Position numbers and translations under genes: made by a program. The notes below the pieces were generated by a model. That model did not search any database. It saw nothing but the letters and a program-made list of their open reading frames with translations, and had not been told where the DNA came from. DNA of 21,849 nucleotides, taken from assembly GCA_044234005.1 (NCBI GenBank), contig JBIIJE010000036.1:1-21849 (forward strand), written 5' to 3'. This DNA comes from OLB11 sp044234005. Lineage in GTDB: Bacteria; Bacteroidota; Bacteroidia; Chitinophagales; Chitinophagaceae. Below, piece after piece: positions 1 to 8,261 of this stretch (positions are counted from its first letter, which is position 1; every line of letters starts with the position of its first letter).

Positions 1-2
1 CC

Positions 3-104
3 AATTGGATTTGGTTTCTGGCTTGGTTAGTTTTAGGTTTAATCGTCTATTTCGCGTATGGATTTAGGAATAGCAAACTTTCTTCTAAGCAAAATTTGAA
101 ATAA
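3..104 (+). CDS. C-terminal end of a membrane protein, probably an APC-family amino acid permease (5' end outside window)
   Basis: Reading frame 3 is open from the window edge to a TAA at 102-104 and gives the last 33 residues of a protein. They consist of a Trp/Leu/Val-rich membrane segment (residues 2-19 of the visible part) followed by a short basic tail with YGFRNSKL. A last transmembrane helix followed by a 'YG(x)xxSKL' tail is typical, from memory, of bacterial APC-superfamily amino acid permeases of the YfnA/cationic type. The rest of the gene lies upstream, so the assignment rests on about 30 residues. The gene converges on the minus-strand CotH gene, with 21 nt between the stops and no clear terminator hairpin. 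Any multi-pass transporter is an alternative. Confidence 0.5.
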   Translation, partial: NWIWFLAWLVLGLIVYFAYGFRNSKLSSKQNLK

Positions 105-125
105 GCCAGTCTGTAAATTTTGATG

Positions 126-1733
126 TTAATTTTTCAGTACTTTTTTTACTGATTTAAGTCCATTTGTTTCAATTTGTATTAAATAAATTCCATCGCTATA
201 GTCTCTTAGTGAAACATTTGTTCTTTCAGATTGCGTTCTAAATTCATTCAATTTCAAACCTTGCATATTATAAATGCTAATGGTACTCACTTGTTTTTTG
301 GCATTTAGAATCAAAATATATACGTCCCCATTTGTTGGATTAGGATATAGCTGAATTTCTGGTGACTTAATAAAAGAAGCATTTGCTAGAGGCTCAGCGC
401 ACCCTCCTGTCAAGGTCCATTTTGAATCCAACCAAGCTAATCTGGCTTTGATAAAGGCCTTCAAGTTCGCTATTTCTTCTGCATGATTCAAAGCCATAGG
501 TGTAGGCTCATTATTGATAGGCACGTTCCAAATAGGCCAAAGAGCAAAATTACGTGTCAATGCGTTTTGTGCATTTGCATAGATAGAAATTGAATCAATA
601 ATTGCAAAAATCTTTACGGTATCAAGTATTTGTCCAGGCTTTCGTAAGTGGTAATAACGACATCTTAGCTCACGATTGAAAAAAGTATCTTGAGCTAATT
701 TCTCATACCAAAACGGAACCAAGCGAATTTCAGTATTACAATGTGAATTTAAATTGTAACAAAAACCGGTGTCTAAATCGCCTTGACAATTTTTAGTATT
801 GCGCCACGCTGCCTCTGCACCCCACAAGGGCCCAATGCGAAGTTTTTTACCTTTATCTTTATATAAATAGGTATTAATTCGGTATGCTTCTTCATTTTTA
901 CTGACTTCTTGCGTAATGATATAATCTATGAAACTTCCATCACCAAAAAACCTTCGCCAACCTAGCGTAGTATCCTGAAAATTGCTTGCGTTCATGGCAG
1001 TCTCGAAACTATCCACATAGGCTTTGATATAATCTTTTTGTACTTGAGTTAAATCGCTGCTGTTAGGAGATTCATAAGTAAATTCAATTACTTGCGTGGT
1101 AGCATTTGGTGGCGCAATTGAGCTATTCCAGTTTGCCCCGCCTCCATTATCAATCTTGAAAATGTATCCTCCAGTGAGCTCTTCACCAGACACATCCAAA
1201 TTGGTTAAATTAGCAATGTCAACACGCATAGAATCTCTTTTGATTCGTTCTCCAATAAGATAAACTCCTTTGTATGTTGTATCTATAATTAATTCGCATA
1301 AACGCATACGAGGTGCATATCTACCCATTCTTTCGTGCAACTGATACGAGAGCATGTTTCTTACAAAGGAACGATCTGCGTAAGATGAAATAAGCACCCA
1401 ATCATTTTCTGCTGGCAAGCCCAAAATACTCACATTTTGACTTACAGTAGGTGAACTCCAAGTTTCGAATGAGTAAGAAGATTTAGGACTCACTATGCTT
1501 CCACGCAATTCGACCCCTATCATACTCGTAAATTGTGGCACATCTGTAGGAGCATTTACCCCTGACACATTATTGATAATAGTCATAGTCGCTTGTGTTT
1601 GCGAGCTAATAATTGGAGTTGTTGTAGCAATTCTAACAATAGGTAAATTGGTTGTTGTTAGCTGGGCTAGCGATGAAAGGGAGAATAACATGGCTACCGT
1701 AAAACCCCAAATCCTGTGAATATATCGAAACAT
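126..1733 (-). CDS. Secreted CotH kinase family protein with T9SS type A sorting domain
   Basis: A 535-residue predicted surface or secreted protein. I chose the ATG at 1731-1733: the frame can be extended to a TTG at 1754, but the ATG gives a clean signal peptide (about residues 1-24: basic start, hydrophobic core, SLA|Q cleavage). The CotH domain follows, with the landmark YKGVYLIGERIKRD at 154-167 and VSKN...YLYKDKGKKL...GPLW around 277-304. The last ~75 residues (IQLYPNPTNG, IYNMQG, DGIYLIQI, basic end) are a T9SS type A sorting domain, which directs export across the outer membrane. CotH-family proteins are atypical protein kinases; Bacillus CotH phosphorylates spore-coat proteins, but substrates in Bacteroidota are unknown. 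Oddity: where relatives usually carry WDFNLAF, this protein reads WGAEAAW (304-310), losing the conserved Asp. It is divergent from the second CotH gene. Confidence 0.9.
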   Translation of the reverse strand: MFRYIHRIWGFTVAMLFSLSSLAQLTTTNLPIVRIATTTPIISSQTQATMTIINNVSGVNAPTDVPQFTSMIGVELRGSIVSPKSSYSFETWSSPTVSQNVSILGLPAENDWVLISSYADRSFVRNMLSYQLHERMGRYAPRMRLCELIIDTTYKGVYLIGERIKRDSMRVDIANLTNLDVSGEELTGGYIFKIDNGGGANWNSSIAPPNATTQVIEFTYESPNSSDLTQVQKDYIKAYVDSFETAMNASNFQDTTLGWRRFFGDGSFIDYIITQEVSKNEEAYRINTYLYKDKGKKLRIGPLWGAEAAWRNTKNCQGDLDTGFCYNLNSHCNTEIRLVPFWYEKLAQDTFFNRELRCRYYHLRKPGQILDTVKIFAIIDSISIYANAQNALTRNFALWPIWNVPINNEPTPMALNHAEEIANLKAFIKARLAWLDSKWTLTGGCAEPLANASFIKSPEIQLYPNPTNGDVYILILNAKKQVSTISIYNMQGLKLNEFRTQSERTNVSLRDYSDGIYLIQIETNGLKSVKKVLKN

Positions 1734-1893
1734 GATAAAATTTATTTCTCGCAATATTAAGCATTCATCGCAAATAATAATTTAATAACTATAGCCCTTC
1801 GATAAAAAAAGTTGCGAAATTTCGTTTTTAAGCGACCAATCACTAACTTCGACATAAAGTTTTTCGTCTAGAATCTCAAACTCAATAAAATAA
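1734..1893. promoter_or_regulatory. Divergent intergenic region between two CotH genes, with a 10-bp palindrome
   Basis: This 160-bp A+T-rich spacer must carry the start signals for both CotH genes. A perfect palindrome, CGAAATTTCG, sits at 1815-1824 near its middle and could be a shared operator. I see no good TAnnTTTG element on either strand, so the promoters are not assigned. The minus-strand ORF that crosses the region at 1782-2015 overlaps the signal-peptide region of the plus-strand gene and looks like a shadow. Confidence 0.3.
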
Positions 1894-4722
1894 ATGATGC
1901 TAAAAAAATTATACGCTCTATTTTTTGCAACTATATGCAGTTTCTCCGCAAATTCCCAATTCTTAATTAACGAGTATTCTTGCTCTAATGTCAATACTAC
2001 ATTGGATGCATACAATGAATATCAGGATTGGATTGAATTATACAATCCTACTGGAACTAATGTTAATCTTACGGGGTATTGGCTAAGTGATGACCCCGGA
2101 AATACTTTGAAATGGCAAGTGCCAGCGGTTGGCCCAAATTTAAATGCAGGAGGCTACCAAATGATTTATTGTAGCGGAAGAGGAACAGTCAATGGAGCTC
2201 AAATTCATCCAGATTTTCGTTTAACCCAAGCCAAAGGCGAGTGGATAATTATTAGTGATCCAAGTGGTGCGCTGGTTGATTCTGTTAAACTTCGCCTTAC
2301 GTTAAGAGGTCATTCGCGTGGAAGAGCTACAAATGGGGCTCCAAGTTGGAGTGTATTCACCACACCCACAGCCAATGCAAGCAATAATACAGCAACAGGC
2401 TTTACAGCTTATGCTACCAAACCTATTTTCGATTTAGCACCTGGCGTTTATACAAGTGCTCAAGTTGTAAATTTATCCTCACCAGATCCAAATGTAACTA
2501 TTCGCTACACGACTGATGGAAGTGTTCCAACCGCTGCATCAACTGCTTTCACAGCTCCAATAGCTATCACAACCGGTGCGGGCCCATTGGCTACTGTTAT
2601 CCGTGCGAGAGCTTTTAGCACAAATGCAAATATCACTCCTAGTTTCGTTGAAACAAATACCTATATCACCAATGAAACAACCACGATGAATATTATTTCT
2701 ATAAGTGGTTCTATGAATAATTTGTTCGGTTCTGGTGCTGCTCAATGGGTATCTTATGAGTTTTTTGATAATAACTATAACTTCATCGAAGAATTTGAAG
2801 GATTTGCCCGTAGACATGGACATGATTCTTGGGCATATGCACAAAAAGGATTTAAAATTTATGCTTCAGACAAAACTGGCTACCAAGAAGAATACAAACA
2901 CAAATATTTCCGCACGAGCACAAGAGATAAATTTGATATGTTACTTTTTAAAGCAGCTGGATCAGATAATTACAATGGAAATAACTGGAGTGCACCTGCA
3001 CATATGCGTGATGCCTTTTGCCACACCTTGGCGGAAAAATATAATTTAAAAATGGATTTCCGTAGGTATGAACCTACAATTGTTTATATAAATGGTCAGT
3101 ATTGGGGTGTTTATGAAATTCGTGAAAGAGTCGATAAAGACCATATTGATTATTACTATGGTAAAAACGAAAATGAAATTGACTATATTAAAAATTGGGG
3201 CGGTTGGCAGGCTGCATATGGTTCTACTCAAGGTTGGACAAATTTAGTACAGTATATTACTAACAATAGCATGGCAGTGCCAGCTAACTATCAAGTAGTA
3301 AAAGATAGCTTAGACATCGTAAGTTATTGTCAGTACATGATTTTTAATCAATATGTTGTAAACTCAGATTGGTTAAATTGGAATACAAGTTGGTGGCGCG
3401 CAAGAGGTAGTAATCCAATTAAATGGCGCTACTCCTTATGGGATAATGATAATACTTTTGATCTAGGGCAAAACTATACTGGTTTAGGTTCAACTACCTT
3501 TACCAATGACCCTTGTGATATGACCACTCTTTTCCAAAATCCAAATCAAAATAGTCCAAATAATGCGCATGCCTTTATTTTCAATAGACTAAGTAATAAT
3601 CCAGAATTTGTAGCAACCTATCAACAACAATGGTTAGATATGCTAGCAGGACCATTTGAATGTACCAACATACAAAAACACTTCGATTCCATCAAGGCTA
3701 TCATAACACCAGAAATGCCGCGACAATGTATCAGGTGGAATACCGCAACAGGTAGTACCATTGCAGGTTGGAATGCTGAAATTGCTCATTTACAAGCTCA
3801 AATTACGGGTAGATGTAATTTTATAGCAGGCGCCTTAGCAGATACAAATTGCTTTGGTTTAAACCCTCAAGTTCTCAAGCTTAATGTTGATCCTCCGAAT
3901 ATCGGCAACATAACACTGAACGGAGATTTGAAATCTCCTTATGTTTGGTCTAAGTTGATACAAGCTGATTCATTTTATAACCTGAAGGCAAATGTTACGG
4001 CGGGTCCCTATTGGACATTTGATTATTGGTCAAAACAAAACGCACTCAATTCTTTTGTACCAAACACTACAACTGATTTAGTAACATTCAATTTTGAGGA
4101 TAAAGATTCAGTGGTGGCGCATTTCAAGTACTTTAATTTCGATTCTTTAGATGTGACGTTCAACGTAAACCCTCCAGGTTCCGGTACAATTAGCTTGAAT
4201 GGTAATGTAATTCCAGCTTACCCCACAACTATAAAATTGGATAGAAGATTTCAGTATGATATTGTTGCTTCGCCCACTGCGAGCTACAAATTTTTAGATT
4301 GGCAAAAAAATAATTTCACAACTACAATTACACCAGATCAATTAACCCGCCTTGCTAAATTTAATTATGATGCCGTTGAAACTATCACAGGAAATTTTGA
4401 ATTTATTCCACCGCCACCGCCATTACCTGAATTAACCGGAAATGAAATAGGTGTATTTGTGCCTAATGCGTTCTCACCAAATGGAGATGGAAAGAATGAT
4501 TTACTAAATGTAAGAGTAGGCAAAGATGTAATTGGTATCGATTTTTCAATTGTTGACCGATGGGGTAAAACAATTTTCAATACAAATCGCTTAACCGAAG
4601 GTTGGGATGGAAAAATAAAAGGAAGACCAGCAGATGTTGGAACTTATCAATACTTACTGAAAGTTCGTTTCCGTAACCAAACTACTCAAACTTATAAAGG
4701 AGATGTTTCATTAATCAGATAA
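1894..4722 (+). CDS. Large multidomain secreted CotH kinase family protein with T9SS type B (gliding-motility-type) C-terminal domain
   Basis: A 942-residue secreted protein. It starts MMLKK, so ATG 1894 or 1897 is possible, with a signal peptide ending near SANSQ (~22). Domains in order: a lamin-tail-like domain (~24-160; FLINEYS, DWIELYN, LSDDPG); a chitobiase/beta-hexosaminidase C-terminal-like module (~175-255; PGVYTSAQVVNL, IRYTTDGS); a CotH kinase domain (~270-640) with INGQYWGVYEIRERVDKDHI at 399-418 and an intact acidic motif LWDNDNTFD at 515-523; two InlB-B-type repeats starting near 663 and 756, about 93 residues apart (NVDPP..G.ITLNG / NVNPP..G.ISLNG); a proline linker (~838-845); and a type B T9SS C-terminal domain at 856-942 (VPNAFSPNGDGKND, DRWGK, GWDGK, GTYQY). 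The architecture indicates a surface or extracellular protein. The kinase activity is a family inference, and its substrate is unknown. A terminator follows the stop. Confidence 0.92.
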   Translation: MMLKKLYALFFATICSFSANSQFLINEYSCSNVNTTLDAYNEYQDWIELYNPTGTNVNLTGYWLSDDPGNTLKWQVPAVGPNLNAGGYQMIYCSGRGTVNGAQIHPDFRLTQAKGEWIIISDPSGALVDSVKLRLTLRGHSRGRATNGAPSWSVFTTPTANASNNTATGFTAYATKPIFDLAPGVYTSAQVVNLSSPDPNVTIRYTTDGSVPTAASTAFTAPIAITTGAGPLATVIRARAFSTNANITPSFVETNTYITNETTTMNIISISGSMNNLFGSGAAQWVSYEFFDNNYNFIEEFEGFARRHGHDSWAYAQKGFKIYASDKTGYQEEYKHKYFRTSTRDKFDMLLFKAAGSDNYNGNNWSAPAHMRDAFCHTLAEKYNLKMDFRRYEPTIVYINGQYWGVYEIRERVDKDHIDYYYGKNENEIDYIKNWGGWQAAYGSTQGWTNLVQYITNNSMAVPANYQVVKDSLDIVSYCQYMIFNQYVVNSDWLNWNTSWWRARGSNPIKWRYSLWDNDNTFDLGQNYTGLGSTTFTNDPCDMTTLFQNPNQNSPNNAHAFIFNRLSNNPEFVATYQQQWLDMLAGPFECTNIQKHFDSIKAIITPEMPRQCIRWNTATGSTIAGWNAEIAHLQAQITGRCNFIAGALADTNCFGLNPQVLKLNVDPPNIGNITLNGDLKSPYVWSKLIQADSFYNLKANVTAGPYWTFDYWSKQNALNSFVPNTTTDLVTFNFEDKDSVVAHFKYFNFDSLDVTFNVNPPGSGTISLNGNVIPAYPTTIKLDRRFQYDIVASPTASYKFLDWQKNNFTTTITPDQLTRLAKFNYDAVETITGNFEFIPPPPPLPELTGNEIGVFVPNAFSPNGDGKNDLLNVRVGKDVIGIDFSIVDRWGKTIFNTNRLTEGWDGKIKGRPADVGTYQYLLKVRFRNQTTQTYKGDVSLIR

Positions 4723-4742
4723 AAACGGATTTTACTATACTC

Positions 4743-4773
4743 AAACCACTGCTTAAATGCAGTGGTTTTTTTT
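4743..4773 (+). terminator. Rho-independent terminator after the large CotH gene
   Basis: A perfect 10-bp stem, AAACCACTGC (4743-4752) and GCAGTGGTTT (4759-4768), encloses the loop TTAAAT and runs into eight Ts (4766-4773). It lies 20 nt beyond the CotH stop and only 20 nt before the GTG of the sensor kinase. Confidence 0.9.
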
Positions 4774-4793
4774 ATTATTAATACCTTTATCCT

Positions 4794-7052
4794 GTGTCAA
4801 AAAATAATATACTTTATTGCTTAGTACTAATGCTACTAATTGCAGTTACCGAAAAAAGTATTGGAAAAATTCGTGAGCAAAGACATCTCTATACGGCGAT
4901 GCATATAGACCAAGAAAATATTATTTGGTTTGGCACACCAACAGGTTTATTTCAATGGCAACAAACTGCCACGAAAAAAATAAATATTGGGAGAACCCTA
5001 CCGATCAGATTTATTGCTTCGACTCAAGAATCCTTAATTCTTGTAACATCGCAAGGTAAAATATTTACATTCCATAAGAATAAAAAGCAACTTGATTCAG
5101 TTTACGATTTTCATGTTGATCCAATAGACTTACAACCTAATCTTGATTCAGGATTTACCTTGATACTAAAAAATAAAACTTCTTTTATTTGTAAGTTCAT
5201 TAAAGGAAAATTCAGTTTTTCAAAACCTGCTCTGCAAGACAATATCGTTAAAACGGTAAGCTTAAAAAACAAAATCATCATATTCAACAAAACAACGCAA
5301 ACCATATCGAGTGCAAATAAAGCTTCACTGAAAGACACGAACCAATTTTCAATGGGAAAAAAGAGTATCGCCTATGTAAATGACTTATGTGGTTTTAGGA
5401 ATCATTTAGGATTAGCCACCTCGAAAGGAGTTGTATTACTCGATACAAATTGGGAAGTAGTTTATCGGGAAATGGAACAATTTGAATTTGAACAAATTGA
5501 AAAAGACCAATTTGGGTTTATGTGGTTGCGTAATAAAAACTCCATCTTCTCAAATCTCGGAGAGACTTTTATGTTGAGCAATAAATCGCAAGAAATTAGT
5601 GTTGATACAAATACATTTATTCATCATCAGGCACAATTTAATTATTTGGCAAAACGATTGGCATTTAATGCTGACATCAACGCATTAGCTTCACAAAATA
5701 TTAAAGTTGCCCATGATAAATATCACCAAGATTGGATTAGCAAAAAACAAAATGGCATTCACATTTTAGGTCTGAATAATATTAGTCAGATCTCACATAG
5801 AACAGGATTAAGCAGCCAACAAATAATTGATATAAAACCAGTTGGAGATTATATGGCTGCATTATCGGATTATAATTTAGATATCATTAATCCCATTAAT
5901 TTTCAAGTAGTTCGTTTAAGTATTCCAGAATTAGGAAAAGAAGAAAAGGTAACCAAATTGATTGCTGTCTCAAACCAACCTAATCAACTAATAATTGAAA
6001 GCAACGTAAAACAAATAATTTTTCAGTTACCCATGAAGGTTCTTAAAACAAATACTCCTGTGGTAATAGATGAAGTATTTGTAGTGGATGAAATTATTGA
6101 TACCCAACAAACGAAATTTAATTATGAAAAGAACTACTTCAAATTTAATTTTCATAGCCGAGACAACATAAATGAGGTGATTTTTTTCAGGTATAAACTC
6201 CAAGGATTGAATGATGTATGGGTTAATACAAGCGAACAAAATGTAACTTTCCCAAGGTTAAACGATGGGGAATATAACTTTATCGTGCAAGCCTCTACTG
6301 ATAAAAACTTTAACCTTTCGAGTGAAACAAGTTATAAGTTTACCATACAAAAACCATTTTGGAAACAAGCTTGGTTTCTTCTAGGCTGCAGTTTAATGAT
6401 GGTGTCAATTATTTATTATCTTATTCAATTACGAGATACAAATTTACATCGCGAAAAAGAATATGCGAAAGAAAAAGCCATTGCTGAATTTGAGACTTTA
6501 AAGCAACAAGTGAATCCTCACTTTCTATTCAACAGCTTTAATACCTTAATTCAGCTCATAGATGAAGATAAAAATAAAGCCATTAATTATACCCAACAAT
6601 TAAGCGACTTCTATCGTTCGCTTTTATCCTACAAGGAAGTTCAATTAATCAGTTTAGAGGAAGATTTAAAACTGATGAATAATTTTATAGCAATTCATAA
6701 AACAAGAGTTGGGAATAATTTAAATTTAATAGTCAATATTCCTTCCACTAAACGTGATGAACTGATGCTCCCACCTTTAACACTACAACTACTCGCTGAA
6801 AATGCCATTAAACATAATGTAATCAGTAATACAAAACCATTGCTTATAAATATTTATATAACTGAAAATTCGATTCATTTTATCAACAACTTAAATAACA
6901 AAGATCAGCAAGCTACTGGCAAAAAAATAGGCTTAGAGAATATAAAAAACAGATGTAAATATTTTAGTAAAACCGAAATAATAATTCGAAAAGATGAAGA
7001 CAACTTTGAAGTTATATTACCCTTTATTTCTAATGCTCAACTTTCTTACTAA
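4794..7052 (+). CDS. LytS-type sensor histidine kinase with propeller-like sensor and Y_Y_Y domain
   Basis: A 752-residue inner-membrane sensor that would phosphorylate the LytTR regulator just downstream. The start is GTG; it gives a signal-anchor-like N-terminus (~5-24), which the next in-frame ATG (4830) would cut. The extracytoplasmic part has degenerate two-component-propeller strands (MHIDQENIIWFGTPTGLFQW near 38; ISKKQNGIHIL near 320) and then a Y_Y_Y domain (~450-520; FRYKLQGLNDVW, LNDGEYNFIVQA). One transmembrane helix spans ~526-548. The cytoplasmic part has the LytS-type His_kinase motif QQVNPHFLFNSFNTL with phospho-acceptor His576, the ATPase N-box LAENAIKHN (667-675) and a glycine-rich box GKKIGLEN (709-716). 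It is shorter than the full two-propeller hybrid sensors of this phylum and has no fused receiver. The signal is unknown. The regulator starts 11 nt after its stop, so the two are surely co-transcribed. Confidence 0.9.
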   Translation: MSKNNILYCLVLMLLIAVTEKSIGKIREQRHLYTAMHIDQENIIWFGTPTGLFQWQQTATKKINIGRTLPIRFIASTQESLILVTSQGKIFTFHKNKKQLDSVYDFHVDPIDLQPNLDSGFTLILKNKTSFICKFIKGKFSFSKPALQDNIVKTVSLKNKIIIFNKTTQTISSANKASLKDTNQFSMGKKSIAYVNDLCGFRNHLGLATSKGVVLLDTNWEVVYREMEQFEFEQIEKDQFGFMWLRNKNSIFSNLGETFMLSNKSQEISVDTNTFIHHQAQFNYLAKRLAFNADINALASQNIKVAHDKYHQDWISKKQNGIHILGLNNISQISHRTGLSSQQIIDIKPVGDYMAALSDYNLDIINPINFQVVRLSIPELGKEEKVTKLIAVSNQPNQLIIESNVKQIIFQLPMKVLKTNTPVVIDEVFVVDEIIDTQQTKFNYEKNYFKFNFHSRDNINEVIFFRYKLQGLNDVWVNTSEQNVTFPRLNDGEYNFIVQASTDKNFNLSSETSYKFTIQKPFWKQAWFLLGCSLMMVSIIYYLIQLRDTNLHREKEYAKEKAIAEFETLKQQVNPHFLFNSFNTLIQLIDEDKNKAINYTQQLSDFYRSLLSYKEVQLISLEEDLKLMNNFIAIHKTRVGNNLNLIVNIPSTKRDELMLPPLTLQLLAENAIKHNVISNTKPLLINIYITENSIHFINNLNNKDQQATGKKIGLENIKNRCKYFSKTEIIIRKDEDNFEVILPFISNAQLSY

Positions 7053-7063
7053 AAAATAAATTT

Positions 7064-7819
7064 ATGAAAGCACTTATTATTGAAGATGAAAAACCAGCCG
7101 CAAGACGTATAACACAATTATTAGAAGAAGTAGATCAAGCAATTGAAATAATAGCTATTCTCGATTCAATCGAATCTTCCGTGAGTTGGCTTAAACAGCA
7201 TCCTAAGCCAGAAATAATATTTATGGATATACATTTAGCCGATGGCTCAAGCTTCGAAATCTTTAAACAAGTAATTATTACATCGCCTATCATTTTTATA
7301 ACGGCTTATAATGAATACGCACTAGATGCTTTTAAGGTAAATAGTATTGATTATTTGCTCAAGCCACTCAAAAAAGTAGATTTAGAATTAGCCATTTTAA
7401 AATATAAAAATTTGCAGCTAAGTTTTTCGTACATTCCTATTGAAAATTATATTCAAAGTACAAGTAAACAATTTAAAGATAGATTTGTGGTTAGGCTTGG
7501 CAATAAAATCATTGCACTCAATATTGATGACATTGCCTATTTCTACTCAAAAGATAAATTAAGTTTTATTGCAGATAGAACAGGTAAAAGTTTTCCAGTT
7601 GATTTAAGCCTAGATAAATTAGAAACTTTGCTCAACCCCCAACATTTTTTTAGAGTCAACCGACAAATTCTAGCACATTCATCGGCCATAAAAGAAATTC
7701 ATACAAGCAGTAAGTCACGCATTCAATTAGAATTATCACCCAGCTCACCCATTGAAGCTATTATTAGTAGCGAAAGGTCGTCTTTTTTTAAAAGATGGTT
7801 ACGTCATGAAAACATATGA
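7064..7819 (+). CDS. LytTR family response regulator
   Basis: A 251-residue cytoplasmic transcription factor, partner of the preceding kinase. The receiver domain (1-~115) has the acidic pocket E7/D8, phospho-acceptor Asp55 (IIFMDIHLADG), Thr80 (FITAYNEYA) and Lys100 (DYLLKPL), so all catalytic residues are present. The C-terminal LytTR DNA-binding domain (~145-248) shows DRFVVRLGNKIIALNIDDI, the FYSKDKLSF segment, LDKLETLLNPQHFFRVNRQ and IKEIH. Its targets cannot be read from the sequence; the envelope operon that starts 64 nt downstream is one possibility. Confidence 0.93.
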   Translation: MKALIIEDEKPAARRITQLLEEVDQAIEIIAILDSIESSVSWLKQHPKPEIIFMDIHLADGSSFEIFKQVIITSPIIFITAYNEYALDAFKVNSIDYLLKPLKKVDLELAILKYKNLQLSFSYIPIENYIQSTSKQFKDRFVVRLGNKIIALNIDDIAYFYSKDKLSFIADRTGKSFPVDLSLDKLETLLNPQHFFRVNRQILAHSSAIKEIHTSSKSRIQLELSPSSPIEAIISSERSSFFKRWLRHENI

Positions 7820-7883
7820 TTCATGGATTAAATTAATTTCTAATTCGTGAGAAAAGTTATATTTACAATGTATTTGTCCGCAT

Positions 7884-8258
7884 ATGTTAAAAAAAATCAA
7901 TCTTCTTATTTTATCTTTCTTGTTCTTCTTGAGTCTTTTTGCTTGTGTGAATAATAAAAGAGAAACTATATTGAAGCAAGTTGGGATTTGTGATACTATT
8001 AATACATCATACAAGCAAATAATTGTGCCTATTCTTACGACGCAATGCAATTCCCAAAACTTATGTCATGGCGCAAATCCTGGATCTATATCTTTAGAAA
8101 CATACCAAGCGGTTAAAGATAATTATACGTCTATACTTGAAAGAATTAAAAGACAACCTGGCGCTGGAGGCTTTATGCCAAAGGATAATCAAAAAGTGAG
8201 TGATTGCGACATAAATAAAATTCAAACCTGGGTAAATAGAGGGGCGTTAGAAAATTAG
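7884..8258 (+). CDS. Cytochrome c-like lipoprotein with expanded CX5CH motif
   Basis: A 124-residue lipoprotein: a basic start, a hydrophobic core and the lipobox LFAC with lipidation at Cys21. The mature part matches the small cytochrome c-like domain common in Bacteroidota: IIVPIL then Cys55, C61-H62-G, a LETYQAVK helix, FMPKD with Met98 as possible distal ligand, and a closing KIQTWVNRGA helix. Cys36 and Cys108 flank the domain and are, from memory, shared by relatives and may form a disulfide. The haem-attachment site is not CXXCH but CX5CH (C55-NSQNL-C61-H62). Covalent haem binding is therefore uncertain: it may be an expanded-spacer cytochrome or a haem-free derivative. It is the first gene of a likely four-gene envelope operon; the next gene starts 3 nt beyond the stop. 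A one-mismatch promoter element, TGTATTTG, lies at 7869-7876, which would give a very short leader. Confidence 0.75.
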   Translation: MLKKINLLILSFLFFLSLFACVNNKRETILKQVGICDTINTSYKQIIVPILTTQCNSQNLCHGANPGSISLETYQAVKDNYTSILERIKRQPGAGGFMPKDNQKVSDCDINKIQTWVNRGALEN

Positions 8259-8261
8259 AAT

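Noticed and set aside
1782..2015. Minus-strand ORF of 77 codons between the two CotH genes
   Set aside because: It overlaps the signal-peptide and N-terminal coding part of the plus-strand CotH gene, which has strong domain support, and resembles no known protein.
126..4722. CotH pair as a spore-coat system
   Set aside because: CotH was first described in Bacillus spores, but both proteins here carry T9SS domains and the genome is of Bacteroidota type, which do not form such spores.
7884..8050. Lipoprotein read as a normal CXXCH cytochrome c
   Set aside because: The codons were re-read: the spacing is C-NSQNL-CH, so the standard motif is absent and covalent haem cannot be assumed.
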